Assembly (NCBI GenBank): GCA_946479535.1
Contig: CAMLGP010000017.1
Location: 1-13,989 of the forward strand
Source: an uncultured Bacteroidota bacterium
GTDB lineage: Bacteria > Bacteroidota > Bacteroidia > Chitinophagales > Chitinophagaceae
Direction: 5' to 3'
DNA length: 13,989 nucleotides
A model generated the notes under the pieces. It had not been told where the DNA came from. It ran no database searches and saw nothing but the letters and a program-made list of their open reading frames with translations. Shown in pieces: positions 1 to 7,534 of the stretch (positions are counted from its first letter, which is position 1; each line of letters begins with the position of its first letter). The position numbers and the translations under genes were made by a program.

Positions 1-1625
1 GCTTTCTTTATCCTTCTTAAAGATTCTAACACAACATTAAAGCAGACAATATGTGTTCCATGAGGATCTGCAAAGTCACCAGCACAATACACCTGTTGTG
101 GTTTGACCTGCCGAAGCAACTCCATTGTTATCTGTACATCCTTTTCTCCCATTGGTTTTTTCTCAATGGTGCCCGTTTCATAAAAAGGAAGATTTTGGAA
201 ATGGATATTATCATCTTTGATCCCTACATAATGACAGGTGGCACGTGCCTCGCACCTGCGGATCAGTCCCTTAATGGCACGTATGGTGGGTGTATCGATC
301 TGGTTAGACTTTTTTCTCGCAAGGAATTTCCGTGCATCTGCCAGGATCTTGCCGGATTTATGTGTATCAATACCAGCGATTTCTTCAAACCCAACAGCAA
401 AATCAAGAAAGCGCGTGACAAATTCATCTGTTACTGCAATATTTCCACTTGTCTGGTATCCCACATGTACATCATTCCCCTGATCATGTAATCGCTGGAA
501 TGTTCCTCCCATACTAATGATATCATCATCCGGGTGGGGAGAGAAGATGATCACTCGCTTTGGATAAGGGGAAGAACGTTCCGGATGACCGGGAATATCA
601 GAATTCGGTTTACCAGCCGGCCAACCGGTAATGGTATCCCGCACCATATAAAATACCTGGAGATTTATTTCATAGGCATCACCTTTTTCAACCAGCAGAT
701 CACCAAGGCCATATTCATTGTAATCTGAATTGGTAAGACTAAGAATTGGTTTTTTAAGCCTTAGGGCCATATTCGTCACTGCCTTTTTGATCATGACAGG
801 TGTCCATTCACATTCACCAGTGAGCCAGGGTGACTTAAGACGGGTTAACTCTGCCGCAGCCGACTCATCAACTATGAAAGTTACATTATCATGGTTCTGC
901 AACAAAGAAGCAGGTACCTGTTCTGTCACTTCATTCTCCACTGCTTTCTTCAATACCGGAGCCTTGGCAGGTCCCCAGGCCATGAGGATGATTCGTTTTG
1001 ATTTTATTATGGTACTGATGCCCATTGTAATGGCCAATCTTGGCACCTGTGAAATATTTGCAAATTCATACGCATTGGCAATGCGCGTAGAATTATCCAG
1101 CGTGATCAGGCGGGTACGGGAATGAATACCAGACCCCGGTTCATTGAAACCAATATGCCCGTTATTACCTATACCCAGGATCTGGAGATCAATACCACCA
1201 GCATCCTTTATCTTTTTCTCATATTGCTGGCAAAAGATTTTGAGATCCTCTTTCTTTATTTCCCCATCCGGAATATGAATATTCTTTGGATTGATATCGA
1301 TATGATCAAAGAGATTGGAACGCATGAACCGGTTATAGCTTTGGAGCGCATCATTATCAATTGGATAATATTCATCCAGGTTAAAAGTGATAACGTTCTT
1401 AAAGCTCAGCTTTTCTTCTTTGTGCATCCTCACCAGTTCACGGTAAAGGGTTTTGGGAGTGGAACCGGTGGCCAGTCCCAAAACGCATTTTTCTCTTTTC
1501 TTCTGTTTGCTTCGTATCAGTGCAGCAATCTCGGTAGCAATTGCTTTTGAACCCTGGTTAAGGTCAGGAAAAATTTTGACGGGTATCTTTTCAAAACTAT
1601 CTGCCAGTTCTTTAGGATTGATCAT
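1..1625 (-). CDS. nagB: Glucosamine-6-phosphate deaminase fused to a PIG-L (LmbE-like) domain, C-terminus cut by window edge
   Basis: I translated the minus strand from the ATG at 1625-1623 and found 541 codons without a stop up to the window edge. The N-terminal part (about residues 15-270) is a NagB-type isomerase/deaminase: ATGSTP at 52-57, NLDEYYP at 82-88 (catalytic-type Asp84), and GIGNNGHIGFNEPG at 151-164 with His157 and Glu162. NagB converts glucosamine-6-phosphate to fructose-6-phosphate and ammonia in the cytoplasm. From about residue 355 a PIG-L deacetylase-like fold begins: SPHPDDD at 362-368 supplies His364 and Asp366/367 as Zn ligands, and ADPHGTH at 519-525 supplies a distal His. 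Long NagB proteins of about 640 residues with this layout are known in Bacteroidota, so roughly 100 residues should lie outside the window. The start is 5 bases after the stop of the GH20 hexosaminidase, with no Shine-Dalgarno site, which implies co-transcription. No signal peptide. The PIG-L substrate is unknown; GlcNAc-6-phosphate is a guess. Confidence 0.93.
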   Translation of the reverse strand, partial: MINPKELADSFEKIPVKIFPDLNQGSKAIATEIAALIRSKQKKREKCVLGLATGSTPKTLYRELVRMHKEEKLSFKNVITFNLDEYYPIDNDALQSYNRFMRSNLFDHIDINPKNIHIPDGEIKKEDLKIFCQQYEKKIKDAGGIDLQILGIGNNGHIGFNEPGSGIHSRTRLITLDNSTRIANAYEFANISQVPRLAITMGISTIIKSKRIILMAWGPAKAPVLKKAVENEVTEQVPASLLQNHDNVTFIVDESAAAELTRLKSPWLTGECEWTPVMIKKAVTNMALRLKKPILSLTNSDYNEYGLGDLLVEKGDAYEINLQVFYMVRDTITGWPAGKPNSDIPGHPERSSPYPKRVIIFSPHPDDDIISMGGTFQRLHDQGNDVHVGYQTSGNIAVTDEFVTRFLDFAVGFEEIAGIDTHKSGKILADARKFLARKKSNQIDTPTIRAIKGLIRRCEARATCHYVGIKDDNIHFQNLPFYETGTIEKKPMGEKDVQITMELLRQVKPQQVYCAGDFADPHGTHIVCFNVVLESLRRIKK

Positions 1626-1630
1626 TTAAA

Positions 1631-3292
1631 TTATTTTGTGGCCGAAAAATTATATGCTTTGCTATAGTTTATTCCCATCAGATCATATCGCTTAACCTGC
1701 GTTTTCATCCGCTTCACAAAATCATCCCAGTTCTTCTTATCCTTCGGACTCCAGAGAACTTCCGAAAGAGCGCTGATGCGGGGGAAAAGCATGTATTCTA
1801 TTTTTTGTGGGTTTCCTATATATTCTGTCCAGAGATTTGCCTGAGCTCCCAAAACATATTTGGATTCTTCTGCTGATAATTCTTTTGGAACAGGTTCATA
1901 GGCGTACACTTTTTCAATTGGATTGTATCCTCCAATAGTAACCGAGTCTTCCTGTTTAGTCTGGGTGTGATCAAAATAAACCGGATTGCCGGGTGTCATG
2001 ATCACATTGTGTTTCTCTTTTGCAGCAGCGATACCGCCCTGTTCACCACGCCAGCTCATTACCATTGCATTGGGAGCAAGTCCACCTTCCAGAATTTCAT
2101 CCCATCCCATCAGGGTCTTTCCTTTGGTATTGAGGTATTTTTCCATACGCTGGATAAAATAGCTCTGTAACTGGTGTTCATCATTAAGATTATTTTCTTT
2201 CATGCGCTGCTGGCAATTAGGACAGCGTTTCCAGTTATTCTTTGGGCATTCATCTCCACCTACGTGCACAATTTTGCCGGGGAATAGCGGAATAACTTCA
2301 TCCAGCACATCCTGCATGAATTGAAAGGTATTATCCTTACCTGCACAAAAGACATCATCAAATACTCCCCAGGATTGCTGTACCTGCTTACCAGTACTAT
2401 CACCTGACCAGGCTGTTCTGGGATTATGCTGTGTGGATTCAGAAGGGAAACAGCTCAGTTCAGGATAAGCAGCGATGGCAGCTGAAGCATGACCAGGCAT
2501 TTCAATTTCAGGAAGCACGGTTATATGCCTGTCCGCTGCATATTGAACCACATCCTTTACTTCTTCCTGCGTATAGAATCCACCGTAATGGATATCATCA
2601 TTACCTGTACCGGGATAACGGCCAATGATGGTGCCATTACGATAACCTCCAACTGTTGTTAACAGCGGATATTTTTTTATTTCGATACGCCATCCCTGGT
2701 CATCCGTAAGATGCCAGTGAAAAACATTGAACTTGTGATAAGCCAGGTAATCAATATATCTCTTGATGTAGGACACAGGAAAGAAATGCCTGCATACATC
2801 CAGATGAATGCCTCTGTATTCAAAACGGGGTTCATCTTCTATGGAAATGTATGGTATAACCAGTTTGTTGGGACGCATCTTCAAACGAGAATCTGGCACT
2901 GGCAATAATTGAAAAAGGGTTTGTACGCCATAAAAGACCCCCGTTTCATTATCACCTGCAATATAGGCGCCTTTATTGTTTACAGTTAATACATAAGCGC
3001 CTTCAATTGGTTTGTCCAGTCTCTCAAAATTGAGGCGGATGGCATTGGCACTCGTTGACCTGTCAACTACTTTTAATTTAAAAAGGTAGAATTGTTGAAG
3101 GTAATCGTTCAGAATCTCTGCTGTTTTTTGCAGGTTACTACCTTCCAGTACGATAACAGTTGCTGGTGTAATGCTAAATTTTGCATTAATACGCGGCTGT
3201 TTAATTGAAACCGGTTGTGGAATGATGGAAACCTGGGCCCTGATAACGGAACACATCAGTAGTAAGCCTAAAAGGCTGATGGTTGTACGCAT
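1631..3292 (-). CDS. Secreted GH20 beta-N-acetylhexosaminidase
   Basis: This enzyme removes terminal beta-linked GlcNAc or GalNAc from glycans or chito-oligosaccharides by substrate-assisted catalysis. I start it at the ATG at 3292-3290, because the protein then opens with MRTTISLLGLLLMCSVIRAQ, a clear signal peptide. An in-frame ATG at 3325 would add 11 residues ahead of it. Numbered from that longer start, an N-terminal GH20b domain covers about 32-160. The TIM barrel follows, with RGIHLDVCRHFF (171-182), FHWHLTDDQGWR (202-213) and the catalytic pair Asp358-Glu359 in HVGGDE. Aromatic pocket residues typical of the family include Trp408, Trp425, Tyr451 and Trp499. At about 553 residues it is full-length for a one-domain GH20 with no added carbohydrate-binding module. 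A periplasmic or outer location is expected. It shares a transcript with the downstream nagB fusion (5-base gap), giving a release-then-deaminate order. Confidence 0.95.
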   Translation of the reverse strand: MRTTISLLGLLLMCSVIRAQVSIIPQPVSIKQPRINAKFSITPATVIVLEGSNLQKTAEILNDYLQQFYLFKLKVVDRSTSANAIRLNFERLDKPIEGAYVLTVNNKGAYIAGDNETGVFYGVQTLFQLLPVPDSRLKMRPNKLVIPYISIEDEPRFEYRGIHLDVCRHFFPVSYIKRYIDYLAYHKFNVFHWHLTDDQGWRIEIKKYPLLTTVGGYRNGTIIGRYPGTGNDDIHYGGFYTQEEVKDVVQYAADRHITVLPEIEMPGHASAAIAAYPELSCFPSESTQHNPRTAWSGDSTGKQVQQSWGVFDDVFCAGKDNTFQFMQDVLDEVIPLFPGKIVHVGGDECPKNNWKRCPNCQQRMKENNLNDEHQLQSYFIQRMEKYLNTKGKTLMGWDEILEGGLAPNAMVMSWRGEQGGIAAAKEKHNVIMTPGNPVYFDHTQTKQEDSVTIGGYNPIEKVYAYEPVPKELSAEESKYVLGAQANLWTEYIGNPQKIEYMLFPRISALSEVLWSPKDKKNWDDFVKRMKTQVKRYDLMGINYSKAYNFSATK

Positions 3293-3314
3293 AAAAGAGT
3301 TTGGGTTATATTTA
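3283..3314 (+). promoter_or_regulatory. Candidate Bacteroidota-type promoter for the NTF2-like gene
   Basis: TTG at 3283-3285 is followed after 21 bases by TATATTTA at 3307-3314, one mismatch from the Bacteroidota -7 consensus TAnnTTTG. A transcript would start near 3320 and leave a leader of about 27 bases before the ATG at 3348. The upstream element lies inside the hexosaminidase signal-peptide codons. Such AT-rich matches arise easily by chance. Confidence 0.35.
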
Positions 3315-3347
3315 TACAAAATCAAGGTCTGAAAATACGAATTTCTT

Positions 3348-3830
3348 ATGAGTGATAATGCTGCAACAATTGAAAGATTCTATAGTGCATTTCAGAAGTT
3401 AGATTATGCAGGGATGAATGCTTGCTATAGCGAAGATATTGTATTCAGCGATCCCGTTTTTGGCTTATTACGTGGAAATGAAGTAAGAAGTATGTGGGAA
3501 ATGCTTTGTAAAAATGCAACCGATTTCTCACTACAATTTAGCAATATTGAATTGCTGGATGAAGAATTCGCAACCTGCAATTGGGTAGCCAGTTATACTT
3601 TCTCCAAAACCGGCAAAAAAGTAGTGAATCGTATTAAAGCATATATGAAATTCAAAGATGGGATCATCATTGAACACAGTGATGCATTCCGGTTAAGCAC
3701 CTGGATTGGCCAGGCGCTTGGCTGGAAAGGTGTATTATTAGGTTGGACAGGTTTTATGAAAAGAGCCGTGCAGAAAAATGCGCGCAAAAACCTGCAGCAG
3801 TTTATGGAGAAGAAAGCCACTAGCTATTAG
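3348..3830 (+). CDS. NTF2/SnoaL-like domain protein
   Basis: This is a 160-residue cytoplasmic protein without a signal peptide. The opening pattern (IERFYSAFQKLDYAGMNACY, then DIVFSDPVFG and GNEVRSMWEML) is characteristic of the NTF2-like/SnoaL cone fold used by polyketide cyclases, ketosteroid isomerase relatives and many uncharacterised proteins. The central strands (NWVASYTF, RIKAYMKFKDGIIIEHSDAF) complete the fold by about residue 118. A C-terminal tail from about 119 (GWKGVLLGWTGFMKRAVQKNARKNLQQF) is amphipathic and basic and may be helical. The substrate cannot be read from the sequence. It is divergent from the hexosaminidase gene and convergent with the pirin gene, so it looks monocistronic. 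Its stop codon lies inside one arm of an inverted repeat (3821-3830). Confidence 0.85.
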   Translation: MSDNAATIERFYSAFQKLDYAGMNACYSEDIVFSDPVFGLLRGNEVRSMWEMLCKNATDFSLQFSNIELLDEEFATCNWVASYTFSKTGKKVVNRIKAYMKFKDGIIIEHSDAFRLSTWIGQALGWKGVLLGWTGFMKRAVQKNARKNLQQFMEKKATSY

Positions 3831-3950
3831 CCACGGGACCTATAATTGAACATTAGTAAATAACAATGAGCAGCTTATGGGCTGCTCATTTATTATGTGA
3901 AGACCAAATTGTAAGTCTGTAACTAATAGCTAACGGCTAACAGCTAATAA
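3821..3950. repeat. Inverted 10-mer pair with a tandem CTAAYRG heptad run
   Basis: TAGCTATTAG at 3821-3830 is the exact reverse complement of CTAATAGCTA at 3923-3932. The right-hand copy belongs to a run of four 7-base units at 3923-3950: CTAATAG, CTAACGG, CTAACAG, CTAATAA. The left-hand copy, read leftward, also continues in heptads (CTAATAG, CTAGTGG). The arms bracket the hairpin at 3865-3890 and abut the ends of both convergent genes; the left arm includes the TAG stop of the NTF2-like gene and the right run stops just short of the pirin stop codon. The run resembles a low-complexity intergenic repeat, but I cannot name its family. Confidence 0.7.
3865..3890. terminator. Bidirectional terminator-like hairpin
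   Basis: AATGAGCAGC (3865-3874) and GCTGCTCATT (3881-3890) form a perfect 10-bp stem with a 6-base loop (TTATGG). It lies between the convergent NTF2-like and pirin genes. The flanks are AT-rich on both sides (TATTATG to the right, GTTATTTAC when read leftward) but neither has a long U-tract, so termination strength is uncertain. Confidence 0.7.
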
Positions 3951-3955
3951 CTTTT

Positions 3956-4666
3956 TTAATTCATCGGGACTTCCATTAATAAGAGTTCCGCCTCACTATC
4001 CGTCTTAATATCCAGTTTGTCAGTTTCAGAGATACCCAATCCATCACGGCGGTTCAGTTTTTCACCATTGATGGTAACATCCCCATCAATAACAAATGCA
4101 TAAACACCATTTGCTTTATCCTTTAATTCATAGGTAGTGTTGAAATTCTTATCCAGCTTGCCCAAATGGAACCATGCATGCTGGTGAATATTCAACCCTT
4201 CTGAATCACCCATTGGAGAAACCACATTTACCAGCTTGTTTTTGCTGGCGTCAAGATCAAAGGCTTTCTGATCATACCTGGGCTGAACATTTTTGCTGTC
4301 CGGGAAAACCCAGATCTGTAAAAGTTTGACCTTTTCTTTCACATTACTGTTTTTTTCAGAGTGATGAACACCTGTGCCCGCACTCATTACCTGTATCTCA
4401 CCTTTGTTGATCACACCGCTGTTACCCATACTATCCTTGTGTTCAAGTTTTCCTTCGAGAGGTATGGTAATGATCTCCATATTATCATGCGGATGCATTC
4501 CAAATCCCATTCCGCCGGCTACAGTATCATCATTCAATACACGCAGCGCACCGAAGTGGACCCTTGATGGGTCATGATATCCGGCAAAGCTGAATGAATG
4601 ATAGGCATTCAGCCAGCCATGGTTTGCATGACCCCTGCTGTCTGCTTTATGCAAAACGGATTTCAT
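3956..4666 (-). CDS. Pirin family cupin protein
   Basis: This 236-residue protein is a typical bicupin of the pirin/YhhW family. The N-terminal cupin carries the usual iron site: His58 and His60 in HPHDNMEI, then His102 and Glu104 in GTGVHHSEKN. This spacing matches that of YhhW, an E. coli pirin with quercetin 2,3-dioxygenase activity in vitro. NPI-type opening residues (HANHGWLNAYHSFSFAGYHDP) are also hallmarks. No signal peptide, so it is cytoplasmic. The physiological role of bacterial pirins is mostly unknown; oxidative or electrophile stress and dioxygenase roles have been proposed. The start at 4666 is supported by AGGAG at 4680-4676, 9 bases upstream, directly after the stop codon of the FMN-reductase gene. 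The two genes are 15 bases apart and should be one operon. Confidence 0.93.
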   Translation of the reverse strand: MKSVLHKADSRGHANHGWLNAYHSFSFAGYHDPSRVHFGALRVLNDDTVAGGMGFGMHPHDNMEIITIPLEGKLEHKDSMGNSGVINKGEIQVMSAGTGVHHSEKNSNVKEKVKLLQIWVFPDSKNVQPRYDQKAFDLDASKNKLVNVVSPMGDSEGLNIHQHAWFHLGKLDKNFNTTYELKDKANGVYAFVIDGDVTINGEKLNRRDGLGISETDKLDIKTDSEAELLLMEVPMN

Positions 4667-4681
4667 AAAAAAATACTCCTT

Positions 4682-5257
4682 TTATTTTTTGATAAATTCT
4701 TTTGTTGCTTCTTTTTCCTTTACCAGTTTTTCAGATAGCCATAAAAATTCAGTTACGAAATTTCGAAGGTTATGGGAAAAGCTTTCTTCCAGCAGATCAC
4801 CATCAGCACTGAACTTCTTATCAATGCCTGGAACGATCAGCAGGTAGGGAGATGCAATTCCAAAAAGAGCCGGCACCAGTAATAACAATTGCTGCGCTGC
4901 CCTCATTCCACCTAAAGGCCCCGGAGATGCTGTAACAATTCCAAAAGGCTTATGGTGCTGCTTTGGAAAATGGTCCAGCAGGTTTTTAAGGGCAGGGGAG
5001 TAGCTACCATTGTATTCCGGTGTAACCAGGATAAAAGCCTCAGCATTGAAAACCCTTTCTGCCAATGGCTTGAACTGATCCGGTGTGTTATCAACCGATA
5101 CAAATACAGTCTGCACTGGCGGCAGCTGCCAGTCCTTCAGCTCAATAATATCCACTTCATGCCCTGTATTCTGTTTTATCCAGTTCTTCAAATACAGCGC
5201 CACTCTTCGCGTCACGCTGTTTACTCTTGGACTTCCTGATATGATCTCTATTTTCAT
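4682..5257 (-). CDS. NAD(P)H-dependent FMN reductase (flavodoxin-like fold)
   Basis: This 191-residue protein belongs to the NADPH-dependent FMN/azo/chromate reductase family. The phosphate-binding loop SGSPRVNSVTRR sits at residues 7-18. The flavin-contacting VTPEYNGSYSPALKNLLDH motif is at 78-96, and SPGPLGGMRA at 111-120 is the second family signature. Such enzymes reduce FMN, quinones or small electrophiles with NAD(P)H and are usually cytoplasmic dimers or tetramers. The ATG at 5257 is preceded by GGAG within an ACGGAGTAAAC leader and by a well-formed promoter. It is the first gene of a two-gene operon with the downstream pirin, a common pairing that suggests a shared job in handling quinones or reactive aromatics; the inducer cannot be read. 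Confidence 0.92.
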   Translation of the reverse strand: MKIEIISGSPRVNSVTRRVALYLKNWIKQNTGHEVDIIELKDWQLPPVQTVFVSVDNTPDQFKPLAERVFNAEAFILVTPEYNGSYSPALKNLLDHFPKQHHKPFGIVTASPGPLGGMRAAQQLLLLVPALFGIASPYLLIVPGIDKKFSADGDLLEESFSHNLRNFVTEFLWLSEKLVKEKEATKEFIKK

Positions 5258-5267
5258 GTTTACTCCG

Positions 5268-5299
5268 TAAAGGTATATAATCGATGTTGTAACATCAAA
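5268..5299 (-). promoter_or_regulatory. Bacteroidota-type promoter of the FMN-reductase/pirin operon with overlapping palindrome
   Basis: Read leftward, TTTG (5299-5296) is followed after 20 bases by TACCTTTA (5275-5268), one mismatch from the -7 consensus TAnnTTTG. The leader to the ATG at 5257 would be only a few bases long and contains GGAG. The palindrome GATGTT-GT-AACATC (5283-5296) overlaps the TTG element and occupies the spacer, where a bound repressor would block the sigma factor. Two 6-bp half-sites separated by 2 bases suit a dimeric winged-helix regulator such as MarR or HxlR, but no regulator gene lies nearby. Confidence 0.6.
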
Positions 5300-5443
5300 T
5301 AGCGTTCCTTAGGGCAATGTTAATCATTTTGCTCATTTATGACAGCTGTTTGCCTAGATTGGCAGCCAGGTTGAGGCCATTTTTGTCAGGCGGCAATAAT
5401 CGTGGCATTGAAACACTTAATTTCGAAACTGTAAAGCTTTAAC

Positions 5444-6412
5444 ATGATCAATAGAAGAAAGTTTATCCATGCAGGTGTATTTACCTCGCTGGCAGGAGCT
5501 ATTGGAAAAAGGTTAGTGAGCCTACCTTCAGAACCTCTTGTAAATCAACCAGTAGTTGTGTCTACCTGGGACGTGGGTGTAGAGGCCAATAAAGGAGCCT
5601 GGGAAGTGTTAGGTACTGGGGGCAGAGCGCTCGATGCCGTTGAAAAGGGAGTAATGGTTACTGAGTCCTCCAAAAGCTGTTGTGTGGGTTTACAGGCCAA
5701 TCCTGACCGCGATGGATTTGTGACGCTTGATGCATCCATCATGGATGAGGCCTTTAATTGTGGAAGTGTGGCCTTTTTGGAAAGGATTAAACACCCTATA
5801 TCTGTTGCCCGCCGGGTTATGGAGAAAACACCGCACGTGATGCTGGTGGGGAGTGGCGCCAGGCAGTTTGCTGTAGCTGAAGGATTTCCCCTGGAAGAGG
5901 AAAAGCTGTATCCTGATGCAAAAAGAGAATATGAAAAATGGCTGAAAAAAGGGCTTTACGCACCTGTGATCAATATAGAAAATCATGATACTATTGGAAT
6001 GGTGGCCATGGATGCAAAAGGAAATCTGAGTGGTAGTTGTACAACCAGTGGCATGGCCTTTAAAATGAGAGGACGTGTAGGTGATTCACCAATCATTGGA
6101 GCGGGTTTATTTGTAGATAATGAAGTGGGCGCCTGTACTGCCACTGGCCAGGGAGAAGATGTGATACGTGTGGCAGGCTCACATACTGTGGTTGAGTTTA
6201 TGCGCCAGGGCATGAGCCCGGAAACTGCCTGCAAAAAAGTAATTGAACGGATTGTAAAGATCAAAAAAGATAAAGCAAAGGATATACAGGTAGCTTTTGT
6301 TGCACTGAACAAAAAAGGGCAGGCAGGATCTTTTGCGCTTAATAAAGGATTCAGTTATGCTATTAAGAATAACACAATGGAGAAACTGATTAATGCAAAA
6401 AGCTGGTTTTAA
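5444..6412 (+). CDS. N4-(beta-N-acetylglucosaminyl)-L-asparaginase (glycosylasparaginase)
   Basis: This is an Ntn-hydrolase that cleaves the GlcNAc-Asn bond left when N-glycoproteins are degraded, yielding Asp and 1-amino-GlcNAc. The 322-residue precursor should self-cleave before Thr183 in the signature NHDTIGMVA (180-188), making Thr183 the N-terminal nucleophile of the small subunit. Other active-site residues known from the Elizabethkingia enzyme appear here: Trp42 in STWDVG, Thr201 in TTSG, Arg211 and Asp214 in GRVGDSP, and the GTGG and TGQGED loops. The N-terminus MINRRKFIHAGVFTSLAGAI resembles a short Tat signal (RRKF), so periplasmic export is plausible. The length fits the bacterial enzymes. 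Its TAA stop shares one base with the ATG of cutC (TAATG), so translation is probably coupled. Confidence 0.94.
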   Translation: MINRRKFIHAGVFTSLAGAIGKRLVSLPSEPLVNQPVVVSTWDVGVEANKGAWEVLGTGGRALDAVEKGVMVTESSKSCCVGLQANPDRDGFVTLDASIMDEAFNCGSVAFLERIKHPISVARRVMEKTPHVMLVGSGARQFAVAEGFPLEEEKLYPDAKREYEKWLKKGLYAPVINIENHDTIGMVAMDAKGNLSGSCTTSGMAFKMRGRVGDSPIIGAGLFVDNEVGACTATGQGEDVIRVAGSHTVVEFMRQGMSPETACKKVIERIVKIKKDKAKDIQVAFVALNKKGQAGSFALNKGFSYAIKNNTMEKLINAKSWF

Positions 6413-7149
6413 TGGAAGGAAATAAATACCAGGTTGAGATTGCTACATCTGATTTCATTACTACTGCTGCAGCTATTGAAGGCGGTGCCCACAGAATTGA
6501 GCTTTGTGCCAATCTTGCTGAAGGAGGCGTAACACCTTCTCAGGGAACCATCCGCCAGTGCAGAGAAAAATTCAAGGCGCTTATCTATCCCATCATTCGT
6601 CCGCGCGGTGGTGATTTCTTATATACCGATGAGGAGTTCCGGATCATGTTGCAGGATGTGCAATTCTGCAGGCAACTCGGTTGTGACGGGGTAGTGATTG
6701 GTTTACTGAATGCAGATGGAAGCATCGATATAAAAAGAACTTCGGCATTGGTAGCGGCAGCCTATCCCCTGGGCGTAACTTTTCATCGGGCATTTGACCG
6801 ATGCCGTGATCCATTTGAAGCCCTGGAACAATTGATCAGTATTGGATGTGAACGTATACTTACATCCGGACAAAAACCATCTGCTCCTGATGCAATTGAA
6901 TTGATTGCATCCCTCAATAAAACAGCTGATGACCGGATCATTATCATGCCGGGAAGTGGAGTAAGAAAGGATAATGTTAAAGAACTGGCAGAAAAAACGG
7001 GTTGCCTGGAATTCCATTCATCACTCCGGGCCAAAACAAAAAGCAAAATGCTATTCATTCATCCGGCCTTCGCTACTTCCGAAGAAAGCTATAACAATAA
7101 TTATATCGATCCAGCTGAAGTGAAAGCTTTCATTGAAGCGCTCAAATGA
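6412..7149 (+). CDS. cutC: CutC family protein
   Basis: This 245-residue TIM-barrel protein has all the conserved CutC blocks: RIELCANLAEGGVTPS (28-43), PIIRPRGGDFLYT (60-72), GVTFHRAFD (121-129), ILTSGQ (149-154), PGSGV (180-184) and EFHSS (200-204). The family is named for copper homeostasis, but in E. coli the copper phenotype has been attributed to the sRNA MicL encoded inside cutC, so the enzyme's reaction is effectively unknown. The sequence carries no obvious copper motif; its cysteines (for example at 32, 50, 86, 91) are scattered. There is no signal peptide. It starts inside the glycosylasparaginase stop codon (1-base overlap) and has no separate Shine-Dalgarno site. This argues for a role linked to GlcNAc-Asn or glycan breakdown in this organism. 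Confidence 0.94.
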   Translation: MEGNKYQVEIATSDFITTAAAIEGGAHRIELCANLAEGGVTPSQGTIRQCREKFKALIYPIIRPRGGDFLYTDEEFRIMLQDVQFCRQLGCDGVVIGLLNADGSIDIKRTSALVAAAYPLGVTFHRAFDRCRDPFEALEQLISIGCERILTSGQKPSAPDAIELIASLNKTADDRIIIMPGSGVRKDNVKELAEKTGCLEFHSSLRAKTKSKMLFIHPAFATSEESYNNNYIDPAEVKAFIEALK

Positions 7150-7190
7150 CCAGAGACTCATCTTAAACTCTTTAAATCGTTGTTACTTCC

Positions 7191-7529
7191 ATGCGCACCG
7201 TAATACTTTTATTCGCCTCCAATATATTCATGACCTTTGCCTGGTACTACCATCTAAAATTCCAGGGTTGGCCATTATGGAAAGCCATTTTGATCAGCTG
7301 GCTCATTGCGGCCATTGAATACTGCCTGGCTGTTCCTGCAAACCGGGCTGGCCATAAAGCTGGATTTAACCTGTTTCAGCTAAAGATCATGCAGGAAGCC
7401 ATCACTTTGATAGTCTTTACATTTTTTGCCCTTTTGGTAATGAAAGAAAGCTTTCACTGGCGTTACCTGGTGAGCTTTGCTCTCTTAATGGGAGCCGTTT
7501 ATTTTATGTTTACAAAACGATTTGGATAA
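7191..7529 (+). CDS. DUF486 (DMT-like) small membrane protein
   Basis: This 112-residue integral membrane protein has four predicted helices, at about residues 2-20, 28-48, 67-84 and 89-106. The block EYCLAVPANRAGH after the second helix, together with KIMQE and the FHWRYLVSFALL end, is the signature of the DUF486 family. These proteins resemble small multidrug-resistance/DMT transporters, but their substrate is not established. It starts 41 bases after the cutC stop on the same strand, so it may share the glycosylasparaginase-cutC transcript. It converges on the following leftward gene with only 5 bases between the stops. Confidence 0.88.
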   Translation: MRTVILLFASNIFMTFAWYYHLKFQGWPLWKAILISWLIAAIEYCLAVPANRAGHKAGFNLFQLKIMQEAITLIVFTFFALLVMKESFHWRYLVSFALLMGAVYFMFTKRFG

Positions 7530-7534
7530 TTGGG

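Noticed and set aside
51..1550. Several rightward open frames of 64-146 codons
   Set aside because: They lie antisense to the unbroken nagB fusion frame, have no protein-like motifs, and the leftward frame carries all the expected catalytic blocks.
3293..3325. Upstream start for the GH20 gene at 3325
   Set aside because: It would add 11 polar residues in front of a clear signal peptide that begins at 3292.
3923..3950. Heptad run considered as a CRISPR array
   Set aside because: The units are 7 bases long and contiguous, without spacers, and there are no cas genes.
5340..5420. Short TGCC/GGCA symmetric pieces upstream of the glycosylasparaginase
   Set aside because: The stems are only four base pairs and do not combine into a riboswitch or terminator that I recognise.
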